Assembly (NCBI RefSeq): GCF_014773245.1
Contig: NZ_JACWMX010000003.1
Location: forward strand, 372,001-436,000
Length of the DNA: 64,000 bases
From: Mucilaginibacter glaciei
GTDB lineage: Bacteria > Bacteroidota > Bacteroidia > Sphingobacteriales > Sphingobacteriaceae
Direction: 5' to 3'
Below, piece after piece: positions 16,688-25,657 of the stretch. Every line of letters starts with the position of its first letter. Position 1 is the stretch's first letter. The position numbers and the translations under genes were made by a program. The notes under the pieces were generated by a model. That model was not told the origin of the DNA. It saw only the letters and a list, made by a program, of their open reading frames with translations, and made no database searches.

Positions 16688-17470
16688 ATGAAAAAAAACT
16701 ACTACTCCCTATTCATTATTCTTTTAGCATTTATATCACTGTCTTCGTTAAATTCATGTGTTACAGCTAAGAAAATCACTTATTTTAATAACATTCTTAC
16801 CGATAGTGTTGCCGATATACCACCTAATAAACTGCAAACAGTAATTAGCCGTAATGACCTTTTAAGCATAAATATATCAACGCCGGATGCTGCAACCAAT
16901 GCTTTACTTAATTCACGACAGGCCGTTAATGAGGCCGCAGGTGCAGGTGGAGTAAGTGGTTATTTAGTTGATGAAAATGGCGAATTGAAAATACCATTAA
17001 TTGGTACTGTGAAAGCCGCCGGGCTAACAAAAATACAGCTGGCTAACACCATTGCAGAGCAATTGGTGAGTAAAAAATTGGCTAAAGATCCAATTGTAAA
17101 TATCCGGGTAGTTAACTTTAAGATAACTGTAATAGGCGAGGTAACCCGCCCTGGTGTGATACAAATTCCTAACGAACGTGTAACCTTACCTGAGGCTATA
17201 GGCTTTGCGGGCGACCTTACCCCATTTGGTAAGCGGGATAACGTTTTGCTGATACGTGAAGTGGGCGGCAAAAGGATCTTTAAACGCTTTAGCCTGAATA
17301 AAGACCAAATGTTTGACCCGTCTATCTATAATCTGCAAAACCAGGATGTTATTTATGTTGAGCCTAATAGTGCACGGGCGGCCAATGCAGATCGTTTTAC
17401 CCAACTGGTACCAATACTGTTTAGCAGTATATCGGTTATAGTACTTCTCTATTCTATTTTCTTTAGGTAA
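16688..17470 (+). CDS. Wza-like polysaccharide export lipoprotein (OPX family)
   Basis: 260 residues from the ATG at 16688. A GTG 18 bases upstream would add six residues before an otherwise perfect lipoprotein signal (MKKNYYSLFIILLAF..., cysteine at 24 in SLNSC), so the ATG is preferred. A polysaccharide export domain runs from about 45 to 135 (DLLSINISTPD, GYLVDENGELKIPLIG), followed by an SLBB-like domain with ITVIGEVTRPGVIQI. A C-terminal hydrophobic segment PILFSSISVIVLLYSIFF may be the membrane-spanning part. OPX proteins carry capsule or exopolysaccharide across the outer membrane with a Wzc partner, whose gene follows 14 bases later. Confidence 0.93.
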   Translation: MKKNYYSLFIILLAFISLSSLNSCVTAKKITYFNNILTDSVADIPPNKLQTVISRNDLLSINISTPDAATNALLNSRQAVNEAAGAGGVSGYLVDENGELKIPLIGTVKAAGLTKIQLANTIAEQLVSKKLAKDPIVNIRVVNFKITVIGEVTRPGVIQIPNERVTLPEAIGFAGDLTPFGKRDNVLLIREVGGKRIFKRFSLNKDQMFDPSIYNLQNQDVIYVEPNSARAANADRFTQLVPILFSSISVIVLLYSIFFR

Positions 17471-17484
17471 ATCATTAGTTTTTA

Positions 17485-19914
17485 ATGAAAAATAATAGCC
17501 AGAATATAAATAATCCTTTCGAAGGGTCAACTACAAAAAATGCACTTGAGGCAATTGCCTTCAGATACTTGCCATTTTGGCCGATTTTTGTGCTTACAAT
17601 AATCACATCATTAGTAGTTAGTCACTTTTATATTCATTATCAAACCCCCATTTACGAATCGACCGCTATGATCTTGCTAAAAGATCAAAACGGTGGCAGT
17701 ACCGATGCAAGTGTATTGGCGGCTTTGGGTGTTGCAAACTCGCAAAAAACTGTCGAGAATGAGTTGGAGGTTTTAAAATCCCGTATTTTATTACAAAGCG
17801 TAGTAAAAAACATGAGCCTCTACACCCAGATATATAATAAAGGCGCATTACGGGATATACTTATTTATCCTGCTCCGGTTACGTTTCAGGCTGTAAATTC
17901 CGATAAAGTTCCTGATGTGGGGAACGTACCTATCTCGTTCACCTTTTTGAAATCGCAAAACGCTATAATTTTAGGTGATAAAAAGTATCCGCTTTCAACG
18001 CCTGTGCATACTCCCTATGGCGATTTTATTATTAACGTAACACGCGAAGCTTCAGAAATGCAGTTCAAAGGCGAATATTATGCTAACATTCGCAGCACAA
18101 AAACCACTGCCAGGCAAATAGCCGGTGCGCTAAAAGTGGCAATAGGAGCCAGAAACTCGTCGTTAATTAGTATTACTCTTGCAGATCAGGTGCCGTTGCG
18201 GGCCGAAGATATTATTAACAACCTTATAAATGTTTATAATAATGCCGGTATTGAGTATAAAAATGCAACTGCGTTAAACACGCTTAATTTTATCAACAAC
18301 AGGTTGTTGGTTGTTACCAAAGAACTTTCAAGCGTTGAAGGTAAGATGGAAGAATTCCGTTCGTCGCAGGGCATTGTTAATTTGTCGGCAGAGGGTGTGT
18401 CTTACATGAGCAACCGCCAGGCTAATGCCGAAAAGCTTGCCCAGATTCAGATCCAGCTAGATGTGCTTGACCAAATACAAAAATTTGTGATCAAGCAAGG
18501 GTCGGGTGGTGCCGCATTGGTACCGTCAACACTTGGCCTTAATGATCCTATACTCACTCAATTATTAGAAAGGCTTTATGCTGCAGAGCTTGAACTTAAA
18601 ACAACCAGCCAAACCGCTGGTGAGAATTCGCCCGTTATCGTTGCCATAAAGCAGCGGATCGCTCAAATGAAGCCGGATGTTTTAGAAAATATCGGTTCGT
18701 TACGTCAAAATTTGGAGGCAACTCTCAACCGGCTCGAAACTGATGGTGGTATCAATACATCTTCATTAAAGGCATTACCGCAAAAGGAGCGTACATTTCT
18801 GGAAATCAGCCGTAACCAAACTATAAAAAATAATATTTATACCTTATTGCTCACTAAGCGCGAGGAGGTACAACTTACCCGTGCGGCATCTGTTGCCGAT
18901 AGCAGAGTTGTCAATTATGCTGAAAGTAAAGGCCCCATAAAGCCTATTCCATTAAATATTTATTTATTGGGCTTATCAGTAGGGGTAATTGCAGGGGTTG
19001 TGTTTGTATTGATAAGGGAACAATATAACCAGGAGGTGCTGTTCCGGTCTGAAATTGAAAAGGCCACAGACACACCAATACTAGCCGAAATACTGCATGA
19101 TGAAAGCGGGAAAAATATTGTAATAAAAGACGGCAGCCGGACTATTATTGCCGAGCAATTCAGGGCACTGCGCACCGCATTAAGTTTTATCGGAATAAAC
19201 AGTGAAAAGAAAACAATCCTCGTAACCTCGTCGCTATCTGGCGAAGGTAAGAGCTTTACAGCTGTTAACCTGGCAGCAAGTTTAGCTATTACAGGCAAAA
19301 AAGTAGCGATACTGGAATTTGACTTGCGTAAGCCTAAGATAAGCAAGATGATGGAAATTAACCAGGAGCCCGGTATTAGTAATTATATGGCAGGTACGGC
19401 AACTTATGGTCAAATAAAGGTTTCAATGGCTGATAGAAAGCTGCCGGGTTTGATTATATTGCCTGCCGGAGCCATTCCGCCTAACCCTACCGAGTTAATG
19501 TTAAACGGCCGCTTAGATGAATTAATGACTGAATTGAAAGCTGAATTTGATTTTATATTAATTGATTCGCCTCCAATAGGCTTAGTAACAGATGCTAAAA
19601 TACTGAATAGATATGTTGATGCTTGCCTGTATATGGTTAGGCATAAATATACACCAAAGTATTATTTGAAGTTAATTGATAGCCTGTATACTAACAAAGA
19701 GTTAACAAATATAAACATTGTGTTTAATGGACTAAAAATGCGCGGTGTATTAGGCGGTTATCGCCAGGGTTCAAGCTATGGTTCGGGCTACGGATATGGT
19801 TCGGGCTACGGTTATGGTGCGGGTTATGGTTACACCGAAGAGGCAGAGAGAAAAGGACTGAAGTCAAGGGTGTCGCGCGTTTTTAAGAAAAAATCCGTTC
19901 GGAGCAGGAATTAA
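17485..19914 (+). CDS. Wzc-like polysaccharide co-polymerase with tyrosine autokinase domain
   Basis: 809 residues. A Wzz-type chain-length domain with a first membrane segment at about 33-52 and a second at about 490-512 surrounds a long periplasmic coiled-coil region. A cytoplasmic BY-kinase domain follows: Walker A SGEGKS at 585-590 (K589), Walker A' with D613 in EFDLRKPK, and Walker B with D694 in LIDSPP. The tail at 758-790 is rich in Gly and Tyr, including GSGYGYGSGYGYGAGYGY at 766-783, and is the expected autophosphorylation cluster. The protein sets polymer length and controls export with the OPX lipoprotein. No Wzb-type phosphatase gene is seen in the window. Confidence 0.95.
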   Translation: MKNNSQNINNPFEGSTTKNALEAIAFRYLPFWPIFVLTIITSLVVSHFYIHYQTPIYESTAMILLKDQNGGSTDASVLAALGVANSQKTVENELEVLKSRILLQSVVKNMSLYTQIYNKGALRDILIYPAPVTFQAVNSDKVPDVGNVPISFTFLKSQNAIILGDKKYPLSTPVHTPYGDFIINVTREASEMQFKGEYYANIRSTKTTARQIAGALKVAIGARNSSLISITLADQVPLRAEDIINNLINVYNNAGIEYKNATALNTLNFINNRLLVVTKELSSVEGKMEEFRSSQGIVNLSAEGVSYMSNRQANAEKLAQIQIQLDVLDQIQKFVIKQGSGGAALVPSTLGLNDPILTQLLERLYAAELELKTTSQTAGENSPVIVAIKQRIAQMKPDVLENIGSLRQNLEATLNRLETDGGINTSSLKALPQKERTFLEISRNQTIKNNIYTLLLTKREEVQLTRAASVADSRVVNYAESKGPIKPIPLNIYLLGLSVGVIAGVVFVLIREQYNQEVLFRSEIEKATDTPILAEILHDESGKNIVIKDGSRTIIAEQFRALRTALSFIGINSEKKTILVTSSLSGEGKSFTAVNLAASLAITGKKVAILEFDLRKPKISKMMEINQEPGISNYMAGTATYGQIKVSMADRKLPGLIILPAGAIPPNPTELMLNGRLDELMTELKAEFDFILIDSPPIGLVTDAKILNRYVDACLYMVRHKYTPKYYLKLIDSLYTNKELTNINIVFNGLKMRGVLGGYRQGSSYGSGYGYGSGYGYGAGYGYTEEAERKGLKSRVSRVFKKKSVRSRN
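19780..19833 (+). repeat. Three 18-bp tandem repeats coding the Tyr/Gly tail of the Wzc-like kinase
   Basis: GGTTCGGGCTACGGATAT at 19780-19797, GGTTCGGGCTACGGTTAT at 19798-19815 and a more diverged GGTGCGGGTTATGGTTAC at 19816-19833. They encode GSGYGY, GSGYGY and GAGYGY. The unit is in frame, so gain or loss of a copy would change the number of tyrosines without breaking the gene. Confidence 0.85.
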
Positions 19915-19952
19915 TACCTGTTAAGGCAGGCGTATATATCTAATAAATATCA

Positions 19953-20828
19953 ATGGATACAAACAGTACAAATCAGGAATGGGATTTAGAAATTAAGCCT
20001 CATGATACTGTTTTCAACTTGCATTTAAAAGACGTTTGGAACTATCGTGACCTGCTATGGTTACTTGTTAGGCGTGATTTTGTTTCATTTTACAAGCAAA
20101 CTATTTTGGGGCCGCTCTGGTTTTTTATACAGCCCATATTCACCACTATTGTATTTACATTTGTGTTTGGTAAGCTGGCTAACATACAAACCGGGAGTGC
20201 ACCGCAGCCCTTATTTTACATGGCCGGAACCATTGCCTGGAATTATTTTGCCGATTGCCTTAACAAAACATCCACTGTTTTTAGGGATAACGCAGGTATA
20301 TTTGGCAAAGTATATTTTCCTCGTTTAATAATGCCCTTAAGCATAGTAGTATCTAACCTGGTTAAGTTTGGTGTTCAGTTTTTGCTATTTTTTATACTTT
20401 TTGGTTATTACCTCATACGCTATCATTTCTTTGGTGCTAAAGAACCGGTTATTCCTAACTGGTATATTTTGTTATTCCCGGTTATCATGTTGGCGATGGC
20501 ATGGCTCGGTTTAGGTATTGGTCTTATTATCACAGCTTTAACTACTAAGTATCGTGATTTGGCATTTGTTGTAACCTTCGGTATGCAGCTTTTTATGTAT
20601 GCTACGCCTGTTATTTATCCACTCAGTTCAGTTTTAAATAAATACCATGGCATAATCGCTTATAATCCAATGAGTGGGCTGATAGAAACCTTCAGATATG
20701 CATTTACGGGTAGCGGAACGTTTTTTGCCGGGCCTTTCCTTTACAGTTTAGCTGCCAGTATTCTTTTCTTTTTAGTCGGTTTGGTTGTTTTTAACCGCGT
20801 CGAGAAAAATTTTGTTGATACCATTTAA
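19953..20828 (+). CDS. ABC-2 polysaccharide exporter permease, Wzm-like
   Basis: 291 residues. A short cytoplasmic N-terminus (HDTVFNLHLKDVWNYRDLLWLLVRRDF) leads into six predicted membrane segments, beginning with LGPLWFFIQPIFTTIVFTFV. The layout KQTILGPLW and YATPVIYPLSSV is typical of O-antigen and teichoic-acid exporter permeases. It pairs with the ATPase gene 21 bases downstream to flip a lipid-linked glycan made in the cytoplasm across the inner membrane. Length is normal for the family. It follows the Wzc-like gene by 38 bases in the same operon. Confidence 0.93.
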   Translation: MDTNSTNQEWDLEIKPHDTVFNLHLKDVWNYRDLLWLLVRRDFVSFYKQTILGPLWFFIQPIFTTIVFTFVFGKLANIQTGSAPQPLFYMAGTIAWNYFADCLNKTSTVFRDNAGIFGKVYFPRLIMPLSIVVSNLVKFGVQFLLFFILFGYYLIRYHFFGAKEPVIPNWYILLFPVIMLAMAWLGLGIGLIITALTTKYRDLAFVVTFGMQLFMYATPVIYPLSSVLNKYHGIIAYNPMSGLIETFRYAFTGSGTFFAGPFLYSLAASILFFLVGLVVFNRVEKNFVDTI

Positions 20829-20849
20829 GCTTCCGCTTAATATTTTACC

Positions 20850-22100
20850 ATGAGTGATATAGCCATTAAAGCCGAAAATTTATCTAAAGCATATCAGTTA
20901 GGTGATTTTGGTACAGGCACGCTTAGTAATGATATAAATCGGTGGTGGTCGTTAGTACGCGGTAAAGAAGACCCGTTCCTTAAAATCGGCGAAGCCAATG
21001 ACAGGGCCATAAAAGGCACCACTGATGTTGTTTGGAGTTTAAAAGATCTTAATTTCGAAATTAAACAGGGCGACGCGGTAGGTATAATCGGGCGTAACGG
21101 GGCTGGTAAAAGTACGCTGCTTAAATTACTTAGCCGCGTTACCGCGCCAACAACAGGTATGATCAAAGCAAAGGGGCGCATTGCCAGTTTGCTTGAAGTT
21201 GGCACGGGTTTCCATCCTGATTTAACCGGTCGCGAAAATATTTTCCTTAACGGTGCAATATTGGGTATGCGCAAGTACGAGATAGCCCGAAAATTTGATG
21301 AGATAGTTGACTTTTCGGGAGTAGAGCGTTATATAGATACACCCGTAAAACGATATAGCAGCGGTATGTATGTAAGGCTCGCCTTTGCCATTGCAGCCTA
21401 CCTTGAGTCGGAAATATTAATAGTTGACGAGGTACTTGCCGTTGGCGATGCCGAGTTTCAGCGGAAGTGTCTTGGTAAAATGAGTGAGGTAAGCAAAGGA
21501 GAGGGGCGCACAGTTTTATTTGTTAGTCATAACCTAAATTCGGTTTTAACATTGTGCGCAAAAGGAATTTACCTTAAAAATGGCGCATTGGAGTTAAGTG
21601 CCAACATTGATGAGGTAGTACGCGCCTATGCAAAGGAGCGCGATACCGAATATTCAAGGGACGTTAAGATAATAAGTGAAGGCAAACAGGCCTGGCTGTC
21701 AAATTTTAAGATAACTGACCATGCAGGCAGCGAGCATTTAGAAATGGAAAGCCCGGTGCTTATCGAAGTGGAGGTAGAATCAACCGCGCAGTTTGATAAT
21801 ATACAAATTGGGATAGGTATCAACGATTACAATGAAGTGAGGCTGCTCACTCTTTTTAGCAAATTTTACAACAAAGCGTTCACATTGCATCAGGGGAGTA
21901 ATAAATTAAGTTGTAAAATGGACAGATTGAATTTGAAGCCCGGCTTGTACAAGGTGGAGATTTTTATAGGTAGCGATCACCTCAACCTCGATTATTACAG
22001 TAGTGGTTTGCAATTCGAAATTTTCCCATCTTTAAACACAAATCACCTGTTGCCCGATTCAAGCCAGGGTAGCATGTTTGTTAATCAAAACTGGTTTTAA
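20850..22100 (+). CDS. ABC polysaccharide exporter ATPase with C-terminal glycan-binding domain, Wzt-like
   Basis: 416 residues. Walker A GRNGAGKST at 81-89, the signature YSSGM at 169-173 and Walker B ILIVDEV at 189-195 are intact. The ATPase has the insertion between the first strand and Walker A (RWWSLVRGKEDPF) seen in Bacteroidetes O-antigen exporters. Residues about 270-416 form a Wzt_C-like beta-sandwich, which in characterised homologues recognises the modified non-reducing end of the glycan. This suggests that at least one product of the locus is capped and exported by the ABC route. A methyltransferase gene, a possible cap-adding enzyme, follows directly. Confidence 0.94.
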   Translation: MSDIAIKAENLSKAYQLGDFGTGTLSNDINRWWSLVRGKEDPFLKIGEANDRAIKGTTDVVWSLKDLNFEIKQGDAVGIIGRNGAGKSTLLKLLSRVTAPTTGMIKAKGRIASLLEVGTGFHPDLTGRENIFLNGAILGMRKYEIARKFDEIVDFSGVERYIDTPVKRYSSGMYVRLAFAIAAYLESEILIVDEVLAVGDAEFQRKCLGKMSEVSKGEGRTVLFVSHNLNSVLTLCAKGIYLKNGALELSANIDEVVRAYAKERDTEYSRDVKIISEGKQAWLSNFKITDHAGSEHLEMESPVLIEVEVESTAQFDNIQIGIGINDYNEVRLLTLFSKFYNKAFTLHQGSNKLSCKMDRLNLKPGLYKVEIFIGSDHLNLDYYSSGLQFEIFPSLNTNHLLPDSSQGSMFVNQNWF

Positions 22101-22101
22101 T

Positions 22102-22935
22102 ATGGGCAGCGTAAGTAATCCCGAAGAAGAGATTTTTTGTTTAAAATACGAATTGGATACACTTGCCAACGTTTTATTGCGCAGTGAATCTGAGCGTTGG
22201 GTGCCGGGATATTTGCAGGAAAAAACAGAGCATTCGCATATCGGGCGGTACAATCTTGCTTGTAATTATACAAACAACAAACAAGTAATTGATATTGCCT
22301 GTGGTGTAGGCAAAGGGAGTTTTACGATGGGTACTAAAGGTAAGGCTACAAGTGTTAAAGGTTTTGATATCCAACCAGAAGCTATCAGATATGCCAAATG
22401 GCGGTATAGTGCACCGAATGTGCAGTTCGACATTAACAACGCCGAAGAACTGTGTATTACTAATGAATTTGATCTGGCGGTTAGTTTTGAGACTGTAGAA
22501 CACTTGCCAAACTATCGCGACTTTTTTGCAAGCATAGCTAATTGCCTGAAACCCGATGGCAGGTTTTTGCTCTCTACTCCAATATCACCCTTATCCCTTG
22601 ATGCCAGCCCGGCTAACCCTTATCACGAGCAGGAGTGGGGCTTCGAAAAATTTCAGCAAGTTTTATCAGAATATTTCGAGATTGAAGAGGTGTTTGTACA
22701 GCTCTACCCTAAATTACCGGATGTGTTGCCGGCACCGTCACGTTCTATATTGGCAAGAATAGGCACAAAGATAAAAAACACTTTTTTTCCCGGGCCGGGG
22801 CCTGTTGTTATCCCAGTCAACCCTGGTAATGGATTCAGCACAATAGAAAAGTATACCGGCCAGTATCCACTAAGCGAGTTGGGTACAACACGCCAGGGTT
22901 ACCAGATAGTATTAGTCAAAAAGAAGGCAGCATGA
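22102..22935 (+). CDS. Class I SAM-dependent methyltransferase
   Basis: 277 residues from the ATG at 22102; a TTG at 22078 would overlap the ATPase gene and is less likely. Motif I is VIDIACGVGKG at 62-72, followed by VKGFDIQPEAIRYAKWRY (acidic residue at the end of strand 2) and FDLAVSFETVEHLPNYRDFF. The C-terminal part contains a basic segment (SRSILARIGTKIKN). It probably methylates a sugar or lipid-linked glycan in the cytoplasm. Its position just after a Wzt with a C-terminal glycan-binding domain fits a chain-end modifying enzyme, as in ABC-dependent O-antigen systems; this is inference. It overlaps the next gene by four bases. Confidence 0.88.
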   Translation: MGSVSNPEEEIFCLKYELDTLANVLLRSESERWVPGYLQEKTEHSHIGRYNLACNYTNNKQVIDIACGVGKGSFTMGTKGKATSVKGFDIQPEAIRYAKWRYSAPNVQFDINNAEELCITNEFDLAVSFETVEHLPNYRDFFASIANCLKPDGRFLLSTPISPLSLDASPANPYHEQEWGFEKFQQVLSEYFEIEEVFVQLYPKLPDVLPAPSRSILARIGTKIKNTFFPGPGPVVIPVNPGNGFSTIEKYTGQYPLSELGTTRQGYQIVLVKKKAA

Positions 22936-23957
22936 TAGATCTTGCCGTTGTGATACCGGCCTACAAGGCGCAATATTTCGAAGACACCTTAAGTTCGCTC
23001 GCCGCCCAAACCAACAAAAACTTTAACGTTTATATAGGTGACGATTATAGCCCCGATAACCTGCGCAGCATAGCCGACAAATTTAGCGGTAGGCTCAATA
23101 TAAACTATACCCGTTTTCCAGAAAATATCGGGCCAAGGAATTTAGTTAAGCAATGGAAACGCTGTATAGACTTGGTAAATAACCACGAAGAATGGTTATG
23201 GCTTTTCTCGGATGATGATATTGCCGATCCTGATTGTGTGGCGCGTTTCTACACAGCACTTGGTCAAAACGGCGACCGTTTTGATATTTACCGTTTTAAT
23301 ACCGTTACCATCGATGGTGTTGGAAACATAGTGCAACCAAATGCCACCGGGCCTAAAGAGGAGAGCGGAGAGCAAATGGCCTATCACTTATTACGGGGCG
23401 AAAGAGGCAACTCCATGCCCGATCATATATTCTCGAGAGCCATTTATGATTATTGCGGTGGTTTTGTTGAAACAGATTTTGCACAAGGTGCCGATTGGGC
23501 AACATCTGTTTTGTTCGCCCAACAAAAAGGGATATGTATCATACCTCAGGCTAAGGTATATTGGCGTAAAAGCGGGGTGAATATATCGTCGGTTGCGGCG
23601 ATAAATGAAGGTGCCATGATCAAAGGGCACCTGCAATTCATTAGCTGGATGCTAAGGCATTTCGGCTACTTAAAAAATACACCTTCGGGCATTACTTATC
23701 ATATGATGGTGGGAGCCGTGATAGTGAATATACGGCAGGTTATGATCCATCATTTTAAAAAGCTCAGTTTTTATAACGCCCGAATATTGCTCAATTTTTA
23801 TAAAAGCGAATTGGGGCTATCTTTTTATGAAAGCATTAAGCAGGTATATTTAATAAAAGAGGGTACAGTGCCATTTATCCGAAAAGTGTCCGATCTTTAT
23901 GTCAGGTTTAGCAGTGGCTTGAAAAGCAGGATTTTTAAGAATAGTTCAGCTCGATAA
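22932..23957 (+). CDS. Glycosyltransferase family 2
   Basis: 341 residues. The GT-A start LAVVIPAYKAQYFEDTLSSL, the strand FNVYIGDDYSPDN and the acidic motif FSDDDIADP (D94-D96) are standard for GT2. The later GADWATSVLF corresponds to the ED/GD motif that positions the acceptor. The product is cytoplasmic, with a basic C-terminal tail (RFSSGLKSRIFKN) that may bind the membrane. It overlaps the methyltransferase gene by four bases and the GT11 gene by one, showing tight coupling. Donor and acceptor are unknown. Confidence 0.9.
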   Translation: MIDLAVVIPAYKAQYFEDTLSSLAAQTNKNFNVYIGDDYSPDNLRSIADKFSGRLNINYTRFPENIGPRNLVKQWKRCIDLVNNHEEWLWLFSDDDIADPDCVARFYTALGQNGDRFDIYRFNTVTIDGVGNIVQPNATGPKEESGEQMAYHLLRGERGNSMPDHIFSRAIYDYCGGFVETDFAQGADWATSVLFAQQKGICIIPQAKVYWRKSGVNISSVAAINEGAMIKGHLQFISWMLRHFGYLKNTPSGITYHMMVGAVIVNIRQVMIHHFKKLSFYNARILLNFYKSELGLSFYESIKQVYLIKEGTVPFIRKVSDLYVRFSSGLKSRIFKNSSAR

Positions 23958-24847
23958 TGATAATCTCAAAAGTTATAAGTGGTTTGGGTAATCAGCTTTT
24001 TCAATATGCGCTGGCAAGGCAAATCGCTATAAAAAACAATGATGATCTTAAGCTGGACATATCCTTTTATGAAAGTCAAAACTTGCGTAATTATACACTT
24101 AATTATTACAACATTAAAGCCGCAATTGCCACCCGCACAGATGTTGAAAAAGTTATAGGTTTATATGAACAAACCAGCCCGTACGCAAGGCTACATTGTA
24201 CGGCTGAACGATACCTACCTAAACAATACAAAAGATTTTACAAAGAAGCCCAATGGTGGGGTTACGAACCCAATGTGTTTAAAATAAAGGGAGATGTTTT
24301 TTTAGAAGGTTACTGGCAACATTATAAGTATTTTCAAAATATACAGCCGCAAATATTTGATGAGTTGAACTTGACAAATGCCGTGGGTATTAATGATTAC
24401 GCCATATACCGGCAGGTAAAGCAGGATGAGCGGTCAGTATCGTTGCACATTCGCCGGGGTGATTACCTTACAGATACCGATGCAAACAAATTAATGGGAA
24501 TTCTTCCACTGCAATATTACAGGGACGCCATCGGATATATCAGTGAGCGGTTGGCCGATCCGCAGTTCTATATTTTTTCAGATGACCTTGATTGGGCCCG
24601 TGATAACCTTACAATTGATGCACCTGTAAACTTTGTTGATATTGATAACGGTAAAAAAGACTATATTGAACTTGCCGTAATGAGCGCTTGCCGGCATAAC
24701 ATATTAGCAAACAGTTCATTTAGTTGGTGGGGGGCGTTTCTTAATCAAAACCGGGATAAAATTGTAATATCGCCCCGTGATTGGATTAAGCAGCCCGAGA
24801 TCAATAACAGGACATACCTGCAATTGCCGGGCTGGGTTAAAATGTAG
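23957..24847 (+). CDS. GT11 alpha-1,2-fucosyltransferase
   Basis: 296 residues. The family landmarks are all present: ISGLGNQLFQYALARQIA at the start, the donor-binding motif H164-I-R-R-G-D169-Y, FYIFSDDLDWA, and NILANSSFSWWGAFLN near the end. GT11 enzymes move L-fucose from GDP-fucose to the 2-position of galactose or a related sugar. The GDP-fucose it needs can be made by gmd and fcl at 49795-51854 in the convergent block, which links the two arms functionally. It overlaps the previous gene by one base and lies six bases before the next. Confidence 0.92.
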   Translation: MIISKVISGLGNQLFQYALARQIAIKNNDDLKLDISFYESQNLRNYTLNYYNIKAAIATRTDVEKVIGLYEQTSPYARLHCTAERYLPKQYKRFYKEAQWWGYEPNVFKIKGDVFLEGYWQHYKYFQNIQPQIFDELNLTNAVGINDYAIYRQVKQDERSVSLHIRRGDYLTDTDANKLMGILPLQYYRDAIGYISERLADPQFYIFSDDLDWARDNLTIDAPVNFVDIDNGKKDYIELAVMSACRHNILANSSFSWWGAFLNQNRDKIVISPRDWIKQPEINNRTYLQLPGWVKM

Positions 24848-24853
24848 TTAATA

Positions 24854-25657
24854 ATGCAGCAACCAACAGTATCTATAATTATACCTTGTTATAACTCGGG
24901 CCAATATTTGACCGATGCTTTAAATAGCGTAAAAACCTATCCGGATCAATCAATACTTGAGGTTATAATCATTGATGATGGATCATCTGAACAAGTGACA
25001 ATAGATTTATTGAACAAGCTAAAAGCCGAATACACAGTTTTACGTCAGGAAAATAAAGGCCCTGCCGCGGCCCGCAATGCCGGTGTTAAGATAGCCAAAA
25101 GTGAATTTTTGCTTTTTTTAGATAGCGATAACAAGATTCGTAAAGAATACATTGAAAAAGGGTTGACAGTTTTAACATCCCGGCTGGATATAAGTATTAT
25201 ACACGGCAAGCCTGTTTTTTTCGGCGACACTGCTGAACCGCGGTTCGATACCGGCCCGTTTGATCTGGATAAGATACTGAAGCAAAATTATATAGATACT
25301 TGCGTAGTTATGCGTAAAAGTACTTGGCAGGCATTGAATGGCCAAGATGAAGACCGCCGCATAATAGGCCACGAAGATTGGGACTTTTGGATCCGCGCGG
25401 CCGAAGCCGGTTACCAGTTTAAGTATTTGGACGAGGTATTATTTGAATATAGAATTTCAGCGTCATCATTAGTAAAGCCATCTATGCAGATAGGAGGGAA
25501 TCAAACCATCATGGCCTACATGTACGGCAAGCACGCATTACTTGTTAACCGGCAATATACAAGGCTATATAACCTTCTTAATATTTACAAGGATGATCAA
25601 CGCCGTCCTTTACGGTCATTCATTAAATTTGCGTACCATAAATATTTTCGTAAATAA
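24854..25657 (+). CDS. Glycosyltransferase family 2
   Basis: 267 residues. TVSIIIPCYNSGQYLTDALN, VIIIDDGSSE and FLLFLDSDNKI (D90-S-D92) give a complete GT2 core, and GHEDWDFWIRAAEAG provides the acceptor-site motif. It is short for the family but complete, with no membrane segment. The gene ends one base into the start of the next GT2 gene (TAATGG junction), so the two are translationally coupled. The sugar transferred is unknown. Confidence 0.9.
   Translation: MQQPTVSIIIPCYNSGQYLTDALNSVKTYPDQSILEVIIIDDGSSEQVTIDLLNKLKAEYTVLRQENKGPAAARNAGVKIAKSEFLLFLDSDNKIRKEYIEKGLTVLTSRLDISIIHGKPVFFGDTAEPRFDTGPFDLDKILKQNYIDTCVVMRKSTWQALNGQDEDRRIIGHEDWDFWIRAAEAGYQFKYLDEVLFEYRISASSLVKPSMQIGGNQTIMAYMYGKHALLVNRQYTRLYNLLNIYKDDQRRPLRSFIKFAYHKYFRK

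Noticed and set aside
18960-19346. 128-codon minus-strand frame opposite the Wzc-like kinase
   Set aside because: Overlaps the kinase Walker A region in another frame; no independent evidence.
20894-21274. 126-codon minus-strand frame opposite the Wzt-like ATPase
   Set aside because: Covers the conserved Walker A region of the true gene; composition is of a shadow.
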